A stretch of DNA of 27,419 bases from Gammaproteobacteria bacterium (lineage in GTDB: Bacteria > Pseudomonadota > Gammaproteobacteria > UBA12402): assembly GCA_028282395.1 (NCBI GenBank), contig JANQHY010000156.1, forward strand, positions 1-27,419, in the 5' to 3' direction. The notes beneath the pieces were generated by a model. It made no database searches. It worked only from the letters and a program-made list of their open reading frames with translations, and was not told the origin of the DNA. This document shows positions 1 to 7,900 of this stretch, piece after piece; the stretch's first letter is position 1; each line of letters starts with the position of its first letter. The position numbers were made by a program, and so were the translations under genes.

Positions 1-235
1 TTGGCAACGCCTTCTCACCAGCATAAATTTCCATCCAATGAATTTTGCGTTCACCGTCGTAGGCTGTTTCAACTGCAGCATCAACAACAGCGCGCATTAC
101 CGGGGTAATATCACTACCAATACCATCACCTTCAATAAAAGGAATAATTGGTTGTAGCGGCACTGCTAACGAATTATCACTGTTAAGCTTAATCTTTTCA
201 CCCTGATCCGGTACATTAATATGTTGAAATGTCAC
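1..235 (-). CDS. icd: NADP-dependent isocitrate dehydrogenase, N-terminal part (cut by window edge)
   Basis: The first 78 codons of the TCA-cycle enzyme that oxidatively decarboxylates isocitrate to 2-oxoglutarate in the cytoplasm. Reading leftward, the protein begins M-T-F-Q-H-I-N-V-P and then carries [18 protein letters not shown], the cofactor-side N-terminal motif of bacterial Icd, followed by [18 protein letters not shown], which lines up with the same region of E. coli Icd. I chose the GTG at 235 because a G-rich stretch (GGGGGGA) lies 4 bases upstream and the length then matches the family. An in-frame ATG at 247 would add four residues (MGGT). The gene is divergent from mnmA; the two genes also lie near each other in E. 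coli. The rest lies outside the window. The identity is secure; only the start is open. Confidence 0.93.
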   Translation of the reverse strand, partial: MTFQHINVPDQGEKIKLNSDNSLAVPLQPIIPFIEGDGIGSDITPVMRAVVDAAVETAYDGERKIHWMEIYAGEKALP

Positions 236-364
236 AGTTCCCCCCATTCATTCTCTTTTCCAGGTCTAAATAATCAATTAATGATGACTACTCAAAGTAA
301 TCTAACTACAGTCGCCAAGTATACTGATTATTCTCTCAAATTCCTACCATTTTTTACCACTCAT

Positions 365-373
365 TGGTATAGT
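365..373 (+). promoter_or_regulatory. Extended -10 promoter for mnmA
   Basis: TG-G-TATAGT, an extended -10 element (TGnTATAAT type), lies 22 bases before the ATG cluster of mnmA. I see no convincing -35, which extended -10 promoters can lack. It would start transcription near 380, so the GTG at 372 could not be the start codon. Confidence 0.45.
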
Positions 374-395
374 GTTCACTTTCCTAACTAAATAT

Positions 396-1490
396 ATGAT
401 GATGACAGCAAAAAAGAAAATCATAGTAGCCATGTCCGGAGGGGTCGACTCCTCTGTTGCTGCACTACTACTCCAGCAACAGGGTTATGCCATTGAAGGC
501 CTATTCATGAAAAATTGGCAAGAAGATGACCCACAACAGCGTGGCTGCAATGCAGAAGAGGATTTCATTGATGCGGAAGTGGTCTGTGGCAAACTAGGTA
601 TCCGCCTCCATAGCGCCAATTTTGCCACAGAGTATTGGGACCGTGTCTTTGAGCATTTCCTTGATGAGCATCGCCGTGGCCGTACCCCTAACCCCGATAT
701 TCTCTGCAATCGTGAAATTAAATTTGATGCATTACTTACCTATGCACGTGACCATCTTGGTGCTACGGCAATTGCCACCGGCCATTACGTCCACACTACG
801 TATCAGGGTGAACAAGTTGAGTTGCGTAAAGCAAAGGATAGCAATAAAGATCAAAGCTATTTTCTCTATGCACTCCAACAACATCAGCTGCGTCAGGCTC
901 TATTCCCATTGGCACAATTAACCAAACCTGAAGTCAGAGCGATTGCAGCACAGCATCAACTGCGCAATCATGATAAAAAAGATAGTACGGGCATATGCTT
1001 TATTGGTGAACGTAAATTTAGTGAGTTTCTTAAGCAGCACCTGCCAGCCCAACAACCAGGAGATATTGTAACAGCTGACGGTGATGTGATTGGCCAACAC
1101 CACGGTCTGGCATTTTATACCATTGGTCAACGGCAAGGACTTGGCATTGGTGGTAGAAAAGAGCATCAGGAGCGCCCCTGGTATGTTGCGAAGAAAGATT
1201 GTCAACGTAATGTATTGGTGGTTGTTCAAGATAACAATCATCCTCTGCTACTTAAACGTGAGCTCTGCGCCGATCAGCTAAACTGGATTAGTGGTGCAGC
1301 ACCAACTACCCCACTAACATGCAGTGCCAAAATTCGCTATCGCCAACAAGATCAACCCTGCCGTATAGAGAGCATAACAGATGGCAAAGTCAAAGTGATA
1401 TTTGAACAGGCCCAACGCGCCATCACGCCTGGCCAGTCGATCGTCTTCTATCAGGGTGATCTTTGCCTCGGCGGCGGAGTAATTCTTTGA
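396..1490 (+). CDS. mnmA: tRNA-specific 2-thiouridylase MnmA (TrmU)
   Basis: Cytoplasmic enzyme that puts sulfur on C2 of the wobble uridine of tRNA-Lys, tRNA-Glu and tRNA-Gln, taking it from the IscS/Tus relay. The ATP-pyrophosphatase P-loop SGGVDSS is at residues 14-20. The two catalytic cysteines are C104 ([12 protein letters not shown]) and C201 ([13 protein letters not shown]), shifted by only 2 from E. coli C102 and C199. The length of 364 aa is close to E. coli's 368. Three in-frame ATGs occur at 396, 399 and 402; I take the first. The reading frame extends upstream to a GTG at 372, but that lies within the probable -10 element and adds residues not seen in the family. No clear Shine-Dalgarno is visible. 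It is divergent from icd, and hflD and purB, which follow it in enterics, are absent here. Confidence 0.95.
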   Translation: MMMTAKKKIIVAMSGGVDSSVAALLLQQQGYAIEGLFMKNWQEDDPQQRGCNAEEDFIDAEVVCGKLGIRLHSANFATEYWDRVFEHFLDEHRRGRTPNPDILCNREIKFDALLTYARDHLGATAIATGHYVHTTYQGEQVELRKAKDSNKDQSYFLYALQQHQLRQALFPLAQLTKPEVRAIAAQHQLRNHDKKDSTGICFIGERKFSEFLKQHLPAQQPGDIVTADGDVIGQHHGLAFYTIGQRQGLGIGGRKEHQERPWYVAKKDCQRNVLVVVQDNNHPLLLKRELCADQLNWISGAAPTTPLTCSAKIRYRQQDQPCRIESITDGKVKVIFEQAQRAITPGQSIVFYQGDLCLGGGVIL

Positions 1491-1513
1491 TTTACTGTTA
1501 CCGGCATCAACAC

Positions 1514-1540
1514 CGTCACCTGTGGACAAGCCGTGGGACG
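1514..1540. repeat. Palindromic repeat element, decayed copy A
   Basis: CCTGTGG-ACAAG-CCGTGGG forms a 7-bp stem (three G-T wobbles as RNA) around the loop ACAAG, with flanking CGT/ACG able to pair outside it. It resembles the dispersed hairpin type with arms CCCGCGG/CCGCGGG around ACAAG. Two related copies lie at 22292-22316 and 23888-23910. It sits 23 bases after the mnmA stop and could slow transcription there, but no T-run follows. Confidence 0.45.
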
Positions 1541-1599
1541 ATGAGAGTGAATATTGCCAGACGGCGGAATGCAATATGTATTTTTTTGTTTATGTTTGT

Positions 1600-1628
1600 T
1601 TGCAAGGCTTTAGCAAAATTCGTATACT
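1600..1628 (+). promoter_or_regulatory. Sigma70 promoter of the carbonic anhydrase gene
   Basis: TTGCAA (1600-1605), a 17-base spacer and TATACT (1623-1628). A short inverted repeat TTTGC/GCAAA (1599-1603 and 1613-1617) overlaps the -35. Transcription would start near 1635, giving a leader of about 45 bases that contains the palindrome GGGTTAACCC at 1650-1659. Confidence 0.7.
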
Positions 1629-1678
1629 AGCGCCATTGTTAAATTAATAGGGTTAACCCAATAAACTGGGTATAAAAA

Positions 1679-2305
1679 ATGGAAAAATCAATCGAAAAAA
1701 TTATTCAAGGCTACCACACTTTCAGAGAGAAATACGCACTAGGCGACAATTCAATCATGGAAAATCTGGCTACTCATGGCCAGAAACCTGAAATTATGGT
1801 TATTGCTTGCTGCGACTCACGTGTTGACCCAGCCCTTGTTTTACAATGTGAACCTGGCGATCTATTTATCGTCCGTAATGTCGCCAATATTGTTCCACCT
1901 TATGAGGTAGATGACAAACACCATGGCACCAGCGCAGCACTCGAATTTGGCATCTGTTATTTGAATGTCAAACACCTTATTATTTTCGGCCACAGCCAAT
2001 GTGGTGGCATGCAAGCACTTTTTAATAGTACTGAGCTTAAGCAAGATGACTTTATTAGTCACTGGACTTCTTCCGTCAAAAATATTGATCCGAGCAATTT
2101 CAAAGATGCTGATAGCCTTGGCAAACAGGCTCTTCTAAACTCCCAGCAAAACTGCTTGACATTCCCCTGGATCAAACAGCGTGTAGAACAAAACAAACTC
2201 TCTATCCACTTATGGTTTTTTGACATTAAAAATGGAGAAATCTCTAACTACTCGCCCACGAACAAACAGTATCAACCCTTGACAAAGAGTTTAACTGTTG
2301 AGTAG
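1679..2305 (+). CDS. Beta-class carbonic anhydrase
   Basis: Zinc enzyme interconverting CO2 and bicarbonate in the cytoplasm, supplying bicarbonate for carboxylations. The zinc-site motif C-x-D-S-R is present as C44-C45-D46-S47-R48, and the other ligands are H105 and C108 in the motif GHSQCGG. The Asp-Arg dyad that gates the zinc in this class is therefore intact. The length of 208 aa is normal for the Can/CynT group; I cannot choose between those names because no cyn genes are near. There is no signal peptide. The ATG at 1679 is the only reasonable start. It has its own promoter, and its end overlaps the convergent PheC-like gene by 15 bases, so the two transcripts have complementary 3' ends. 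Confidence 0.93.
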   Translation: MEKSIEKIIQGYHTFREKYALGDNSIMENLATHGQKPEIMVIACCDSRVDPALVLQCEPGDLFIVRNVANIVPPYEVDDKHHGTSAALEFGICYLNVKHLIIFGHSQCGGMQALFNSTELKQDDFISHWTSSVKNIDPSNFKDADSLGKQALLNSQQNCLTFPWIKQRVEQNKLSIHLWFFDIKNGEISNYSPTNKQYQPLTKSLTVE

Positions 2306-3034
2306 CGAACGGTGTGTTGCTAACCAGCTATTAAATTGCTGCTGTAATTTCTTTTCATCTTTACGGAACAGAAAAACTTTAACATTGTCAGTATAAGGGT
2401 GATCTGGATTCACTGCACACAACTGACTATTAGGGAGTTGTTGACGATAAACTGCCTCGGTTGAGTCGGTAAACATGACATCGGCCCAACCATTATTTAA
2501 ATAATCAAATACCATATGCGCTTCAGGCACAATAATTAATGTCGTATGACGAATATGATCAAGAGCAAACTGCTCATTAGTACCACCACGATTCTCAACA
2601 ACTCTTGTGGGATAGCGGTCAATTTTCTGCAGTGTGTCATATTTCTGCTGATCGCCACAACGAACAAGTGCAACTTTACCAAAGTGAGATAACGGTTCAG
2701 ATAAAAGAAATTGTCGGGCCCGATCAGGCGTATTGGAGATACCACCCACTGCAACCTGGAATTTACCCTGGGCAAGATCAGTTGAAAGCGTTGACCAGGT
2801 AGTATGGACAAATTCGACCTTTCTATGGTTATCTTTGGCAAAGGCTTCGATAAGGTGAATTTCACTGCCTGTAAACTTCTGACTGTCATGATGATAGATT
2901 GTTAACGGTGGATAATCGCCAGTTGTTCCAACTAGCAGTGGCGCCGACTTGCTTTGCGCATTTGCATAACCTGACATAAAACCTCCTAATAAAGTTAAAA
3001 TAACTACGCTCTTGTTAATCCAATGTTTTTTCAT
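2291..3034 (-). CDS. PheC-like periplasmic cyclohexadienyl (arogenate/prephenate) dehydratase
   Basis: Likely converts prephenate or arogenate to phenylpyruvate or phenylalanine outside the cytoplasm. The protein (247 aa) starts with a signal peptide: KK near the N-terminus, a hydrophobic core, and probable cleavage after ANA at about residue 26. The rest is a type-2 periplasmic binding fold. Motifs resembling Pseudomonas PheC are TTGDYPPL (37-44), GGTNEQFA (150-157), ADVMFTDSTEA (184-194) and LCAVNPDHPY. Glu193 in the TDxxEA motif corresponds to the residue I recall as the catalytic acid of PheC. The start ATG at 3034 is one base after the nfuA stop (TAATATG), so translation is probably coupled. 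The frame extends upstream to 3064 inside nfuA, but that start would bury the signal peptide. The alternative is an amino-acid-binding ABC subunit, but no permease or ATPase gene is near. Confidence 0.78.
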   Translation of the reverse strand: MKKHWINKSVVILTLLGGFMSGYANAQSKSAPLLVGTTGDYPPLTIYHHDSQKFTGSEIHLIEAFAKDNHRKVEFVHTTWSTLSTDLAQGKFQVAVGGISNTPDRARQFLLSEPLSHFGKVALVRCGDQQKYDTLQKIDRYPTRVVENRGGTNEQFALDHIRHTTLIIVPEAHMVFDYLNNGWADVMFTDSTEAVYRQQLPNSQLCAVNPDHPYTDNVKVFLFRKDEKKLQQQFNSWLATHRSLLNS

Positions 3035-3035
3035 A

Positions 3036-3629
3036 TTAAAAATAGGGATTCGTTCCCCCCTCATGATCTGTAATATCTTTCACCGCGGTAATCTGTGGAA
3101 TACGTTCGCGCAACTGTTTCTCCACACCCTCTTTCAATGTCATACTGGCCATACTACAACCTTGACAACCACCAGAAAACTGCAGGATTACCACGTTGTC
3201 TGCAGTAACCTCAACCAATGCTACCGCGCCACCATGCATTGCTAACTGCGGATTGACCTCAGTATCCAATAAAAACTGTACCTGAGTAGCAATTGGCCAC
3301 TCTGGATCGAGTAGGTTATGCGGTTTAAGGTTAGGTGTTTCAATATACAATTCACCATTTAAGCCATCTTTGACAAAGTCAATAAAAGTTCCCTCTAGAT
3401 AAGGTAAGCTTTTCGCCTCAACATATAGCATAAAACCATCAAAGCCAATTACCAAATCATCTGCAGCAGAGAGATCCGGCTTAAAAAAACGAATACCACA
3501 TTCCGGCTGAGGACTATTGGCTTCAAGCACTTCAATCCGTAACTGCATCTCTTTATCACGCTGTTTTGATAAAAGCTCCCTGAAGTGGGCCTGGGCCAAT
3601 TCAGTAATGGTTATTAAACTGTCACTCAT
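3036..3629 (-). CDS. nfuA: Fe/S biogenesis protein NfuA
   Basis: Carrier of a [4Fe-4S] cluster that delivers clusters to apo-proteins, especially under oxidative stress or low iron. The 197-aa protein has a degenerate A-type (IscA-like) domain over about residues 1-95, without the full cysteine set, followed by an Nfu domain with the cluster-binding C155-x-x-C158 in GGCQGCSM. E. coli NfuA is 191 aa with C149 and C152. The start ATG at 3629 has a GAAG-type ribosome site about 9 bases upstream, and a good promoter lies at 3666-3694. The PheC-like gene follows immediately and is probably co-transcribed, an unusual partner for nfuA. Confidence 0.93.
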   Translation of the reverse strand: MSDSLITITELAQAHFRELLSKQRDKEMQLRIEVLEANSPQPECGIRFFKPDLSAADDLVIGFDGFMLYVEAKSLPYLEGTFIDFVKDGLNGELYIETPNLKPHNLLDPEWPIATQVQFLLDTEVNPQLAMHGGAVALVEVTADNVVILQFSGGCQGCSMASMTLKEGVEKQLRERIPQITAVKDITDHEGGTNPYF

Positions 3630-3665
3630 TATTTTTCTTCACTTATACCTGTTAGCTCAGCCATC

Positions 3666-3694
3666 ACTATCGCGCTGTTACGTTCAATAGTCAA
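3666..3694 (-). promoter_or_regulatory. Sigma70 promoter of nfuA
   Basis: Read on the minus strand: TTGACT (3694-3689), a 17-base spacer and GATAGT (3671-3666). It lies 37 bases ahead of the nfuA start codon and would also drive the PheC-like gene. Confidence 0.55.
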
Positions 3695-3789
3695 GTTGCC
3701 GTAAGCGCCTGGCAATAACAATATGATTAGTATATGCAATTATACTGTGTAAGAAAGAGTGTTAAAATATCTGGATAACTCTTCCTAGA

Positions 3790-3876
3790 CTATTGGCTGG
3801 CTAGTAGAACAGCTTTGCGCGGAGTAATTTTCATCCATTTCAGCAAATCCTCATAGCGGAGCGCTTGAAAACTCAA
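3790..3876 (-). pseudogene. Possible 3' remnant of a lost gene
   Basis: Within the 459-base gap between nfuA and the 495-aa orphan gene, the minus strand can be read as a protein-like C-terminus. The readable end is ALRYEDLLKWMKITPRKAVL, followed by LASQ and a TAG stop (3792-3790). The segment is less AT-rich than its surroundings and its composition is protein-like. The frame is blocked by a stop near 3912, and no start or ribosome site is visible. I do not recognise a family. The rest of the gap is AT-rich and holds only the promoters listed separately. Chance openness is a real alternative. Confidence 0.22.
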
Positions 3877-3965
3877 TAACTTAAAAAAATATATATATTT
3901 CAATACATTAAAAACCTAAAAAATGAGGAATTTCCCTGTTATCCTGCCCTAAAAACGCTTTTTTA

Positions 3966-3974
3966 TGATATAAT
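3966..3974 (+). promoter_or_regulatory. Extended -10 promoter for the 495-aa orphan gene
   Basis: TG-A-TATAAT, a full-consensus -10 with the TG extension, in a very AT-rich stretch. No -35 hexamer is recognisable at 16-18 bases. Transcription would start near 3981, leaving a leader of about 108 bases before the ATG at 4089. Confidence 0.5.
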
Positions 3975-4088
3975 ATATATTATAGTGTTAATAAATAATC
4001 GCGCACTCGCTTAATTTCGGAAAACAAGTCAGCCGGAAGATTATTGTTAGTTGTAACGACACTCAACTCTCTATAGTAGGCAAAAATC

Positions 4089-5576
4089 ATGATATCAATA
4101 AATATCCTTTCCTCACATCACCAAAGATATTTTAGAGATAGACTGCGTAATTTCTCAGTGCGCCTATATGACTCCGAGGACCCTGATGATCCCTATTATG
4201 ACAGTGACGGCGGAAGAGAACCACAAGATAATGAACTACTCATTGATATGTTATCAGGTCAATTTAGCTTTTACTTGGATGTTGGTAACACCGAGAAAGT
4301 AAAGTTTTCCGGGAAAATGAAAATAAAAGACCCATCTCAAGTAAATGCTCTTAAGGGTAGAGCTCCTAACGAAAGGATTAAAGCTGAAAAAAATGTTAAA
4401 AAACAAGTTGCTTACCATCTTGGACTTAAAAAAACAGCGGGTGTTGACCTGCACCAACCTAATTCAGCTAGAAGTATACTAAATTCTCGTCACGCTATTG
4501 CGCGAATAACAAAATATAAGATGTTATTCCCTTTCACAATCGATAGTACCCGCCAAAACAGCACAGTAAATTGGTACACACCTTTTGTAGAAATATTCTG
4601 GACCTATACGAAAAAAAATAAATACCGGGATATTCAAAAAGCAATTGAAGGTCAATTTAGTGGTGAAGAGAGAAGATCGGTAGAAATGAAAAATAGGTTT
4701 AAGCGTTATGGATATTACTTCGCCTCCATCTTTACTCGAACTATCCCGCTATTAATATGGAATATAGTTTTTTTTCCAATATCATATCCAATATTTTACC
4801 TCAGAAATAAAAAAGAACTTTCTTATAATGATACTTGGACAGTCTCTCCATTACTTACATTCCTCGTTATTATTGCAATTGTTGCTGCAGCAGCTATTAT
4901 TGGATTTAGCATAGCAAGTGGAGGCTGGCCTCTAGTGCTTTTGGCTGGCTATCACTTCCTAGCTAGCTTATTCACTTCAACGGCGATTACTTCCCAAATA
5001 ATTGCCGGATTTCTGTCTTTTGAGATTGGCATAACTATCATCTCTTTTTGCGCTAATATAGTAAAAGGAGTCTGCTCCTTGATTGATGACGCTATTGATT
5101 ACTTCTCTACTACTCATACAGATAGCAGCAATGAACCCAATAACTATAAGAATGTCAATGTCAATACCTATAAGCAGGAAGAGAGTCAAAGCGTAGAAGA
5201 TGACGACATCTTTGCTGTGCAGCAGTATTTCGAACAGAGAAACATTTTCGAGAAGCGAAAACCTAATCGCAATAAAGAGTCGTATTGGATTGATAATAAT
5301 ATAGCAATGCATAGTGAATTTGACGATGATAAATATGGCTTGGAAAGTGAAAACTCATCGACACACATACAAGGCGCCCTATCTAATCCCATCACTGGAA
5401 GTGAAGCGAAAAAACTTAATAGCGATGATAATATATCATCACGATCAGAAAAAATCCCTTTATCTCTTAAGTTCTCTAATAAGTCTCAATCAAATACAAA
5501 TAGACATGATGACTCTCAACAACCAAATAGACATGATGACTCTCAACAACACAAAGAAGAACTATCTATAAATTAA
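4089..5576 (+). CDS. Orphan multi-span membrane protein with disordered acidic tail (effector candidate)
   Basis: I do not recognise this 495-aa protein. The first 200 residues are soluble, with an acidic patch near residue 30 (DSEDPDDPYYDSDGG) and a basic stretch. Hydrophobic segments follow at about 207-240, 258-277 and 279-325 (rich in Ile, Ala, Leu). The last 160 residues are polar, Asn/Ser/Asp-rich and probably disordered, ending in two copies of NRHDDSQQ and then KEELSIN. There is no N-terminal signal peptide. The ATG at 4089 has a weak site (TAGG) 9-10 bases upstream. It is a single-gene unit in an AT-rich setting with its own promoter. Central membrane segments and a charged Glu-containing C-terminus resemble type IV secretion effectors of the Legionellales, but that role is an inference. 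An inner-membrane protein specific to the lineage is equally possible. Confidence 0.8.
   Translation: MISINILSSHHQRYFRDRLRNFSVRLYDSEDPDDPYYDSDGGREPQDNELLIDMLSGQFSFYLDVGNTEKVKFSGKMKIKDPSQVNALKGRAPNERIKAEKNVKKQVAYHLGLKKTAGVDLHQPNSARSILNSRHAIARITKYKMLFPFTIDSTRQNSTVNWYTPFVEIFWTYTKKNKYRDIQKAIEGQFSGEERRSVEMKNRFKRYGYYFASIFTRTIPLLIWNIVFFPISYPIFYLRNKKELSYNDTWTVSPLLTFLVIIAIVAAAAIIGFSIASGGWPLVLLAGYHFLASLFTSTAITSQIIAGFLSFEIGITIISFCANIVKGVCSLIDDAIDYFSTTHTDSSNEPNNYKNVNVNTYKQEESQSVEDDDIFAVQQYFEQRNIFEKRKPNRNKESYWIDNNIAMHSEFDDDKYGLESENSSTHIQGALSNPITGSEAKKLNSDDNISSRSEKIPLSLKFSNKSQSNTNRHDDSQQPNRHDDSQQHKEELSIN
5498..5550 (+). repeat. In-frame 27-bp tandem duplication at the orphan gene's 3' end
   Basis: Two near-perfect copies of a 27-base unit (5498-5524 and 5525-5550, the second one base short of identical) encode NRHDDSQQP and NRHDDSQQH. 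Because 27 is a multiple of 3, gain or loss of a unit keeps the frame and changes only tail length. Confidence 0.85.
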
Positions 5577-5695
5577 GCCTTACAAACTGCTAGTCTAAAA
5601 AACTTTCTAAACTAATAGTTCAGTTGCATGAAAAACTACCGTAAGATAAACATTTTCGATAAATACTAATCGCCATGCACTCACTCCGCACAACA

Positions 5696-7900
5696 TTATG
5701 TAAATAAATACGGTAAGGCCTTTATCTGCTGCATTAAGCGATATTCAGCATAACTAACCTGACGCAACATGCTAAGTATGGCACAAATTTCAAATCTCAG
5801 ATTAACATCCTTTATTGATAACATGCCATACTGCCAAAATCGCTGTGAACATTTTAACCGCTGCTGGTTGACTTGATGGAAATCAAATAATGCTTGATAA
5901 ATCACCTCTTCATGAGGATATGGCTGAGAAACAATATCTGCCAACTTTGTGAACAGTATCAACACCTCTGGGCACATGTTCATTAATGCTTGCTGCTGTG
6001 TCGAATGTCGGGTTAGCATAAATAGAAAGTACAGACTATGTGAAAAGTCACGTATCGGTTCAAATAGCGGGGAATCAATGCTTTGCAGTATTTTTAATAT
6101 GGAACGTATTTTAAAGTAGCACTGAGTATCGATCATAGTGACATTGTCACCGGTTAAAAAATAACGTTCTATTGCATCAATCAATGGGTATAGCGCACGT
6201 TTAAACTGTTTTAGATGATGGCTGGCACGTGTTTCAGCAGTAAAGCGCCATAAAATATGTTGAAATAGAATGATGCTGCTTATCCCGAGTGTAATCGCTA
6301 CCATGCGTTCTACTGCTGGTGCAATAGAAGTTGTAGGCAATAACTGTGGAATAATTCCGATAGAAAAAACAATGGTACTTTGCAAGCCAAAATAACCGAT
6401 TGAGCTGTTGGCAAAGTAGAAATAGAGAAATAGGCTACTTACCGAGAAAATGACTAACAATAACATCAATACATTTTGAATGTTTAAGCCTAATAATAGC
6501 ACTGTTATAATAAGACCAATAAAACAGCCAACCATACGTAATATACCTTTATTTCGAGTACCTTCGATATCCATACCGATGATTGCTATAATTGAGATTG
6601 CAATCTGAGAAAAGCCTGGAAAATTAAAAAATAACCAGATAAGTGGTGTGAATAATATAGCACAAGCCCCTAAAGATGCATGTTTCACATAATACCAATC
6701 GTAATAGAGAATACGCTGTAACCAACTAATTTTGCGTTGACACTTATTAGCAGGCAACAAATTTTTATCGGGATGAATAAAAGCAGAAATTTCAAATATC
6801 GTCACTTTAATACCCACTAACTGCTGGAAAGTCTGCTCAATCCTCTCAACTTTACGTAGCGAGTAACTGCTGTCTTGACAAATTTGGACCATTCTGGACT
6901 CTAACTTATGCCACAATTGATCAAACTGGTCAATTTCATGTTGCACTCGTGAGAAATCTTCTGATTGAGCCAAACTCTCTTGTAGGCTATGGAGACAACG
7001 TTCTGCTTGTTGAAGACACATTGGCCATATTTCACCAAGCTCGGCTAGATAGTTATTGGTCGCCGTCTCTGAACCATGATGACGATACCAGGCTAACATC
7101 ATAGTAGAGATGTGATTGAGTAGTGTCAGCCATTGCTCATAAGAGATCAACTGCTCGCCTTGATCGCGAAAGTGCTCATACTCACTCACTTGTAATAACA
7201 TTTGCAATCGTTGTAGCTCTTGCCTAAATGGCCCAATACCTTTGATAAATGCCTGCTTGCCCTGCTGCGTATCGACACCTTGAATATATTGACAGAAGTG
7301 CTGGAAGAGCTGATCGACTGATTGAGTTAATTCAATAATATCATCTTTTAACAGACTCATTGCACGTTGTGGTAAAATCGTATAACTAACGACAAGCCCA
7401 ACAAAAATACCAATCGACACCTCAAAGGTACGAAAAAATGCTATATGAATAAAATTATCTGGATTGGGGTTGGCCATACCTTGAAATAGGATAATCAGAG
7501 CGGTGCCATAACCCAACAACCAGGAATATTTATGCTTTAGATCAATACTCCCCATATAAATACCAACAAACGCCAAAAGAAAAACCATCAGGTACATGAT
7601 GAAGTGCTGCTGTATAAATAGACTGGCCAGCAATAATCCCAATAGTGCACCGATAGTTGTTCCAACAAAACGATGCAACGATTTATCAACTGTATTTCCA
7701 ACAAAAGGTTGCATCACAATCATGGCAGAAATAGCCGACCAAAAAGGTTGATCGGCTTGTAACCACAATGCCAGAATGATTGCAAAAATAATTGCCAATG
7801 CTGTACGTACAGCATTAACTGTTTGAGGCGTATTCCAACGAAACATAGCAATACTTTGCTTAACTTCGCTAAAGAACTCCGTACAGTACTGAGCGATCAT
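5696..7900 (-). CDS. FUSC-family inner-membrane efflux pump subunit (AaeB/YccS-like)
   Basis: A 734-aa inner-membrane protein of the fusaric-acid-resistance/aromatic-acid-exporter type. It has two membrane blocks: six or so segments at about residues 25-180 (with WSAISAMIVMQPFVG and HRFVGTTIGALLGLLLA, typical of FUSC), a long soluble helical middle at about 180-405, a second set at about 410-550, and a cytoplasmic C-terminus. The FUSC motif PFWSAIS appears near residue 52. Its start codon overlaps the stop of the HlyD-type gene (ATGA, 7900-7897), so the two are translated together. In AaeAB-type systems the HlyD-like partner bridges the periplasm. No outer-membrane TolC gene is here, so a shared TolC is likely. 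The substrate cannot be read from sequence. Confidence 0.88.
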   Translation of the reverse strand: MIAQYCTEFFSEVKQSIAMFRWNTPQTVNAVRTALAIIFAIILALWLQADQPFWSAISAMIVMQPFVGNTVDKSLHRFVGTTIGALLGLLLASLFIQQHFIMYLMVFLLAFVGIYMGSIDLKHKYSWLLGYGTALIILFQGMANPNPDNFIHIAFFRTFEVSIGIFVGLVVSYTILPQRAMSLLKDDIIELTQSVDQLFQHFCQYIQGVDTQQGKQAFIKGIGPFRQELQRLQMLLQVSEYEHFRDQGEQLISYEQWLTLLNHISTMMLAWYRHHGSETATNNYLAELGEIWPMCLQQAERCLHSLQESLAQSEDFSRVQHEIDQFDQLWHKLESRMVQICQDSSYSLRKVERIEQTFQQLVGIKVTIFEISAFIHPDKNLLPANKCQRKISWLQRILYYDWYYVKHASLGACAILFTPLIWLFFNFPGFSQIAISIIAIIGMDIEGTRNKGILRMVGCFIGLIITVLLLGLNIQNVLMLLLVIFSVSSLFLYFYFANSSIGYFGLQSTIVFSIGIIPQLLPTTSIAPAVERMVAITLGISSIILFQHILWRFTAETRASHHLKQFKRALYPLIDAIERYFLTGDNVTMIDTQCYFKIRSILKILQSIDSPLFEPIRDFSHSLYFLFMLTRHSTQQQALMNMCPEVLILFTKLADIVSQPYPHEEVIYQALFDFHQVNQQRLKCSQRFWQYGMLSIKDVNLRFEICAILSMLRQVSYAEYRLMQQIKALPYLFT

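Noticed and set aside
3870..4035. PmrA-type effector promoter element (CTTAAT repeats) upstream of the orphan gene
   Set aside because: Only single half-sites (CTTAAT near 4010) occur; the paired spacing is absent.
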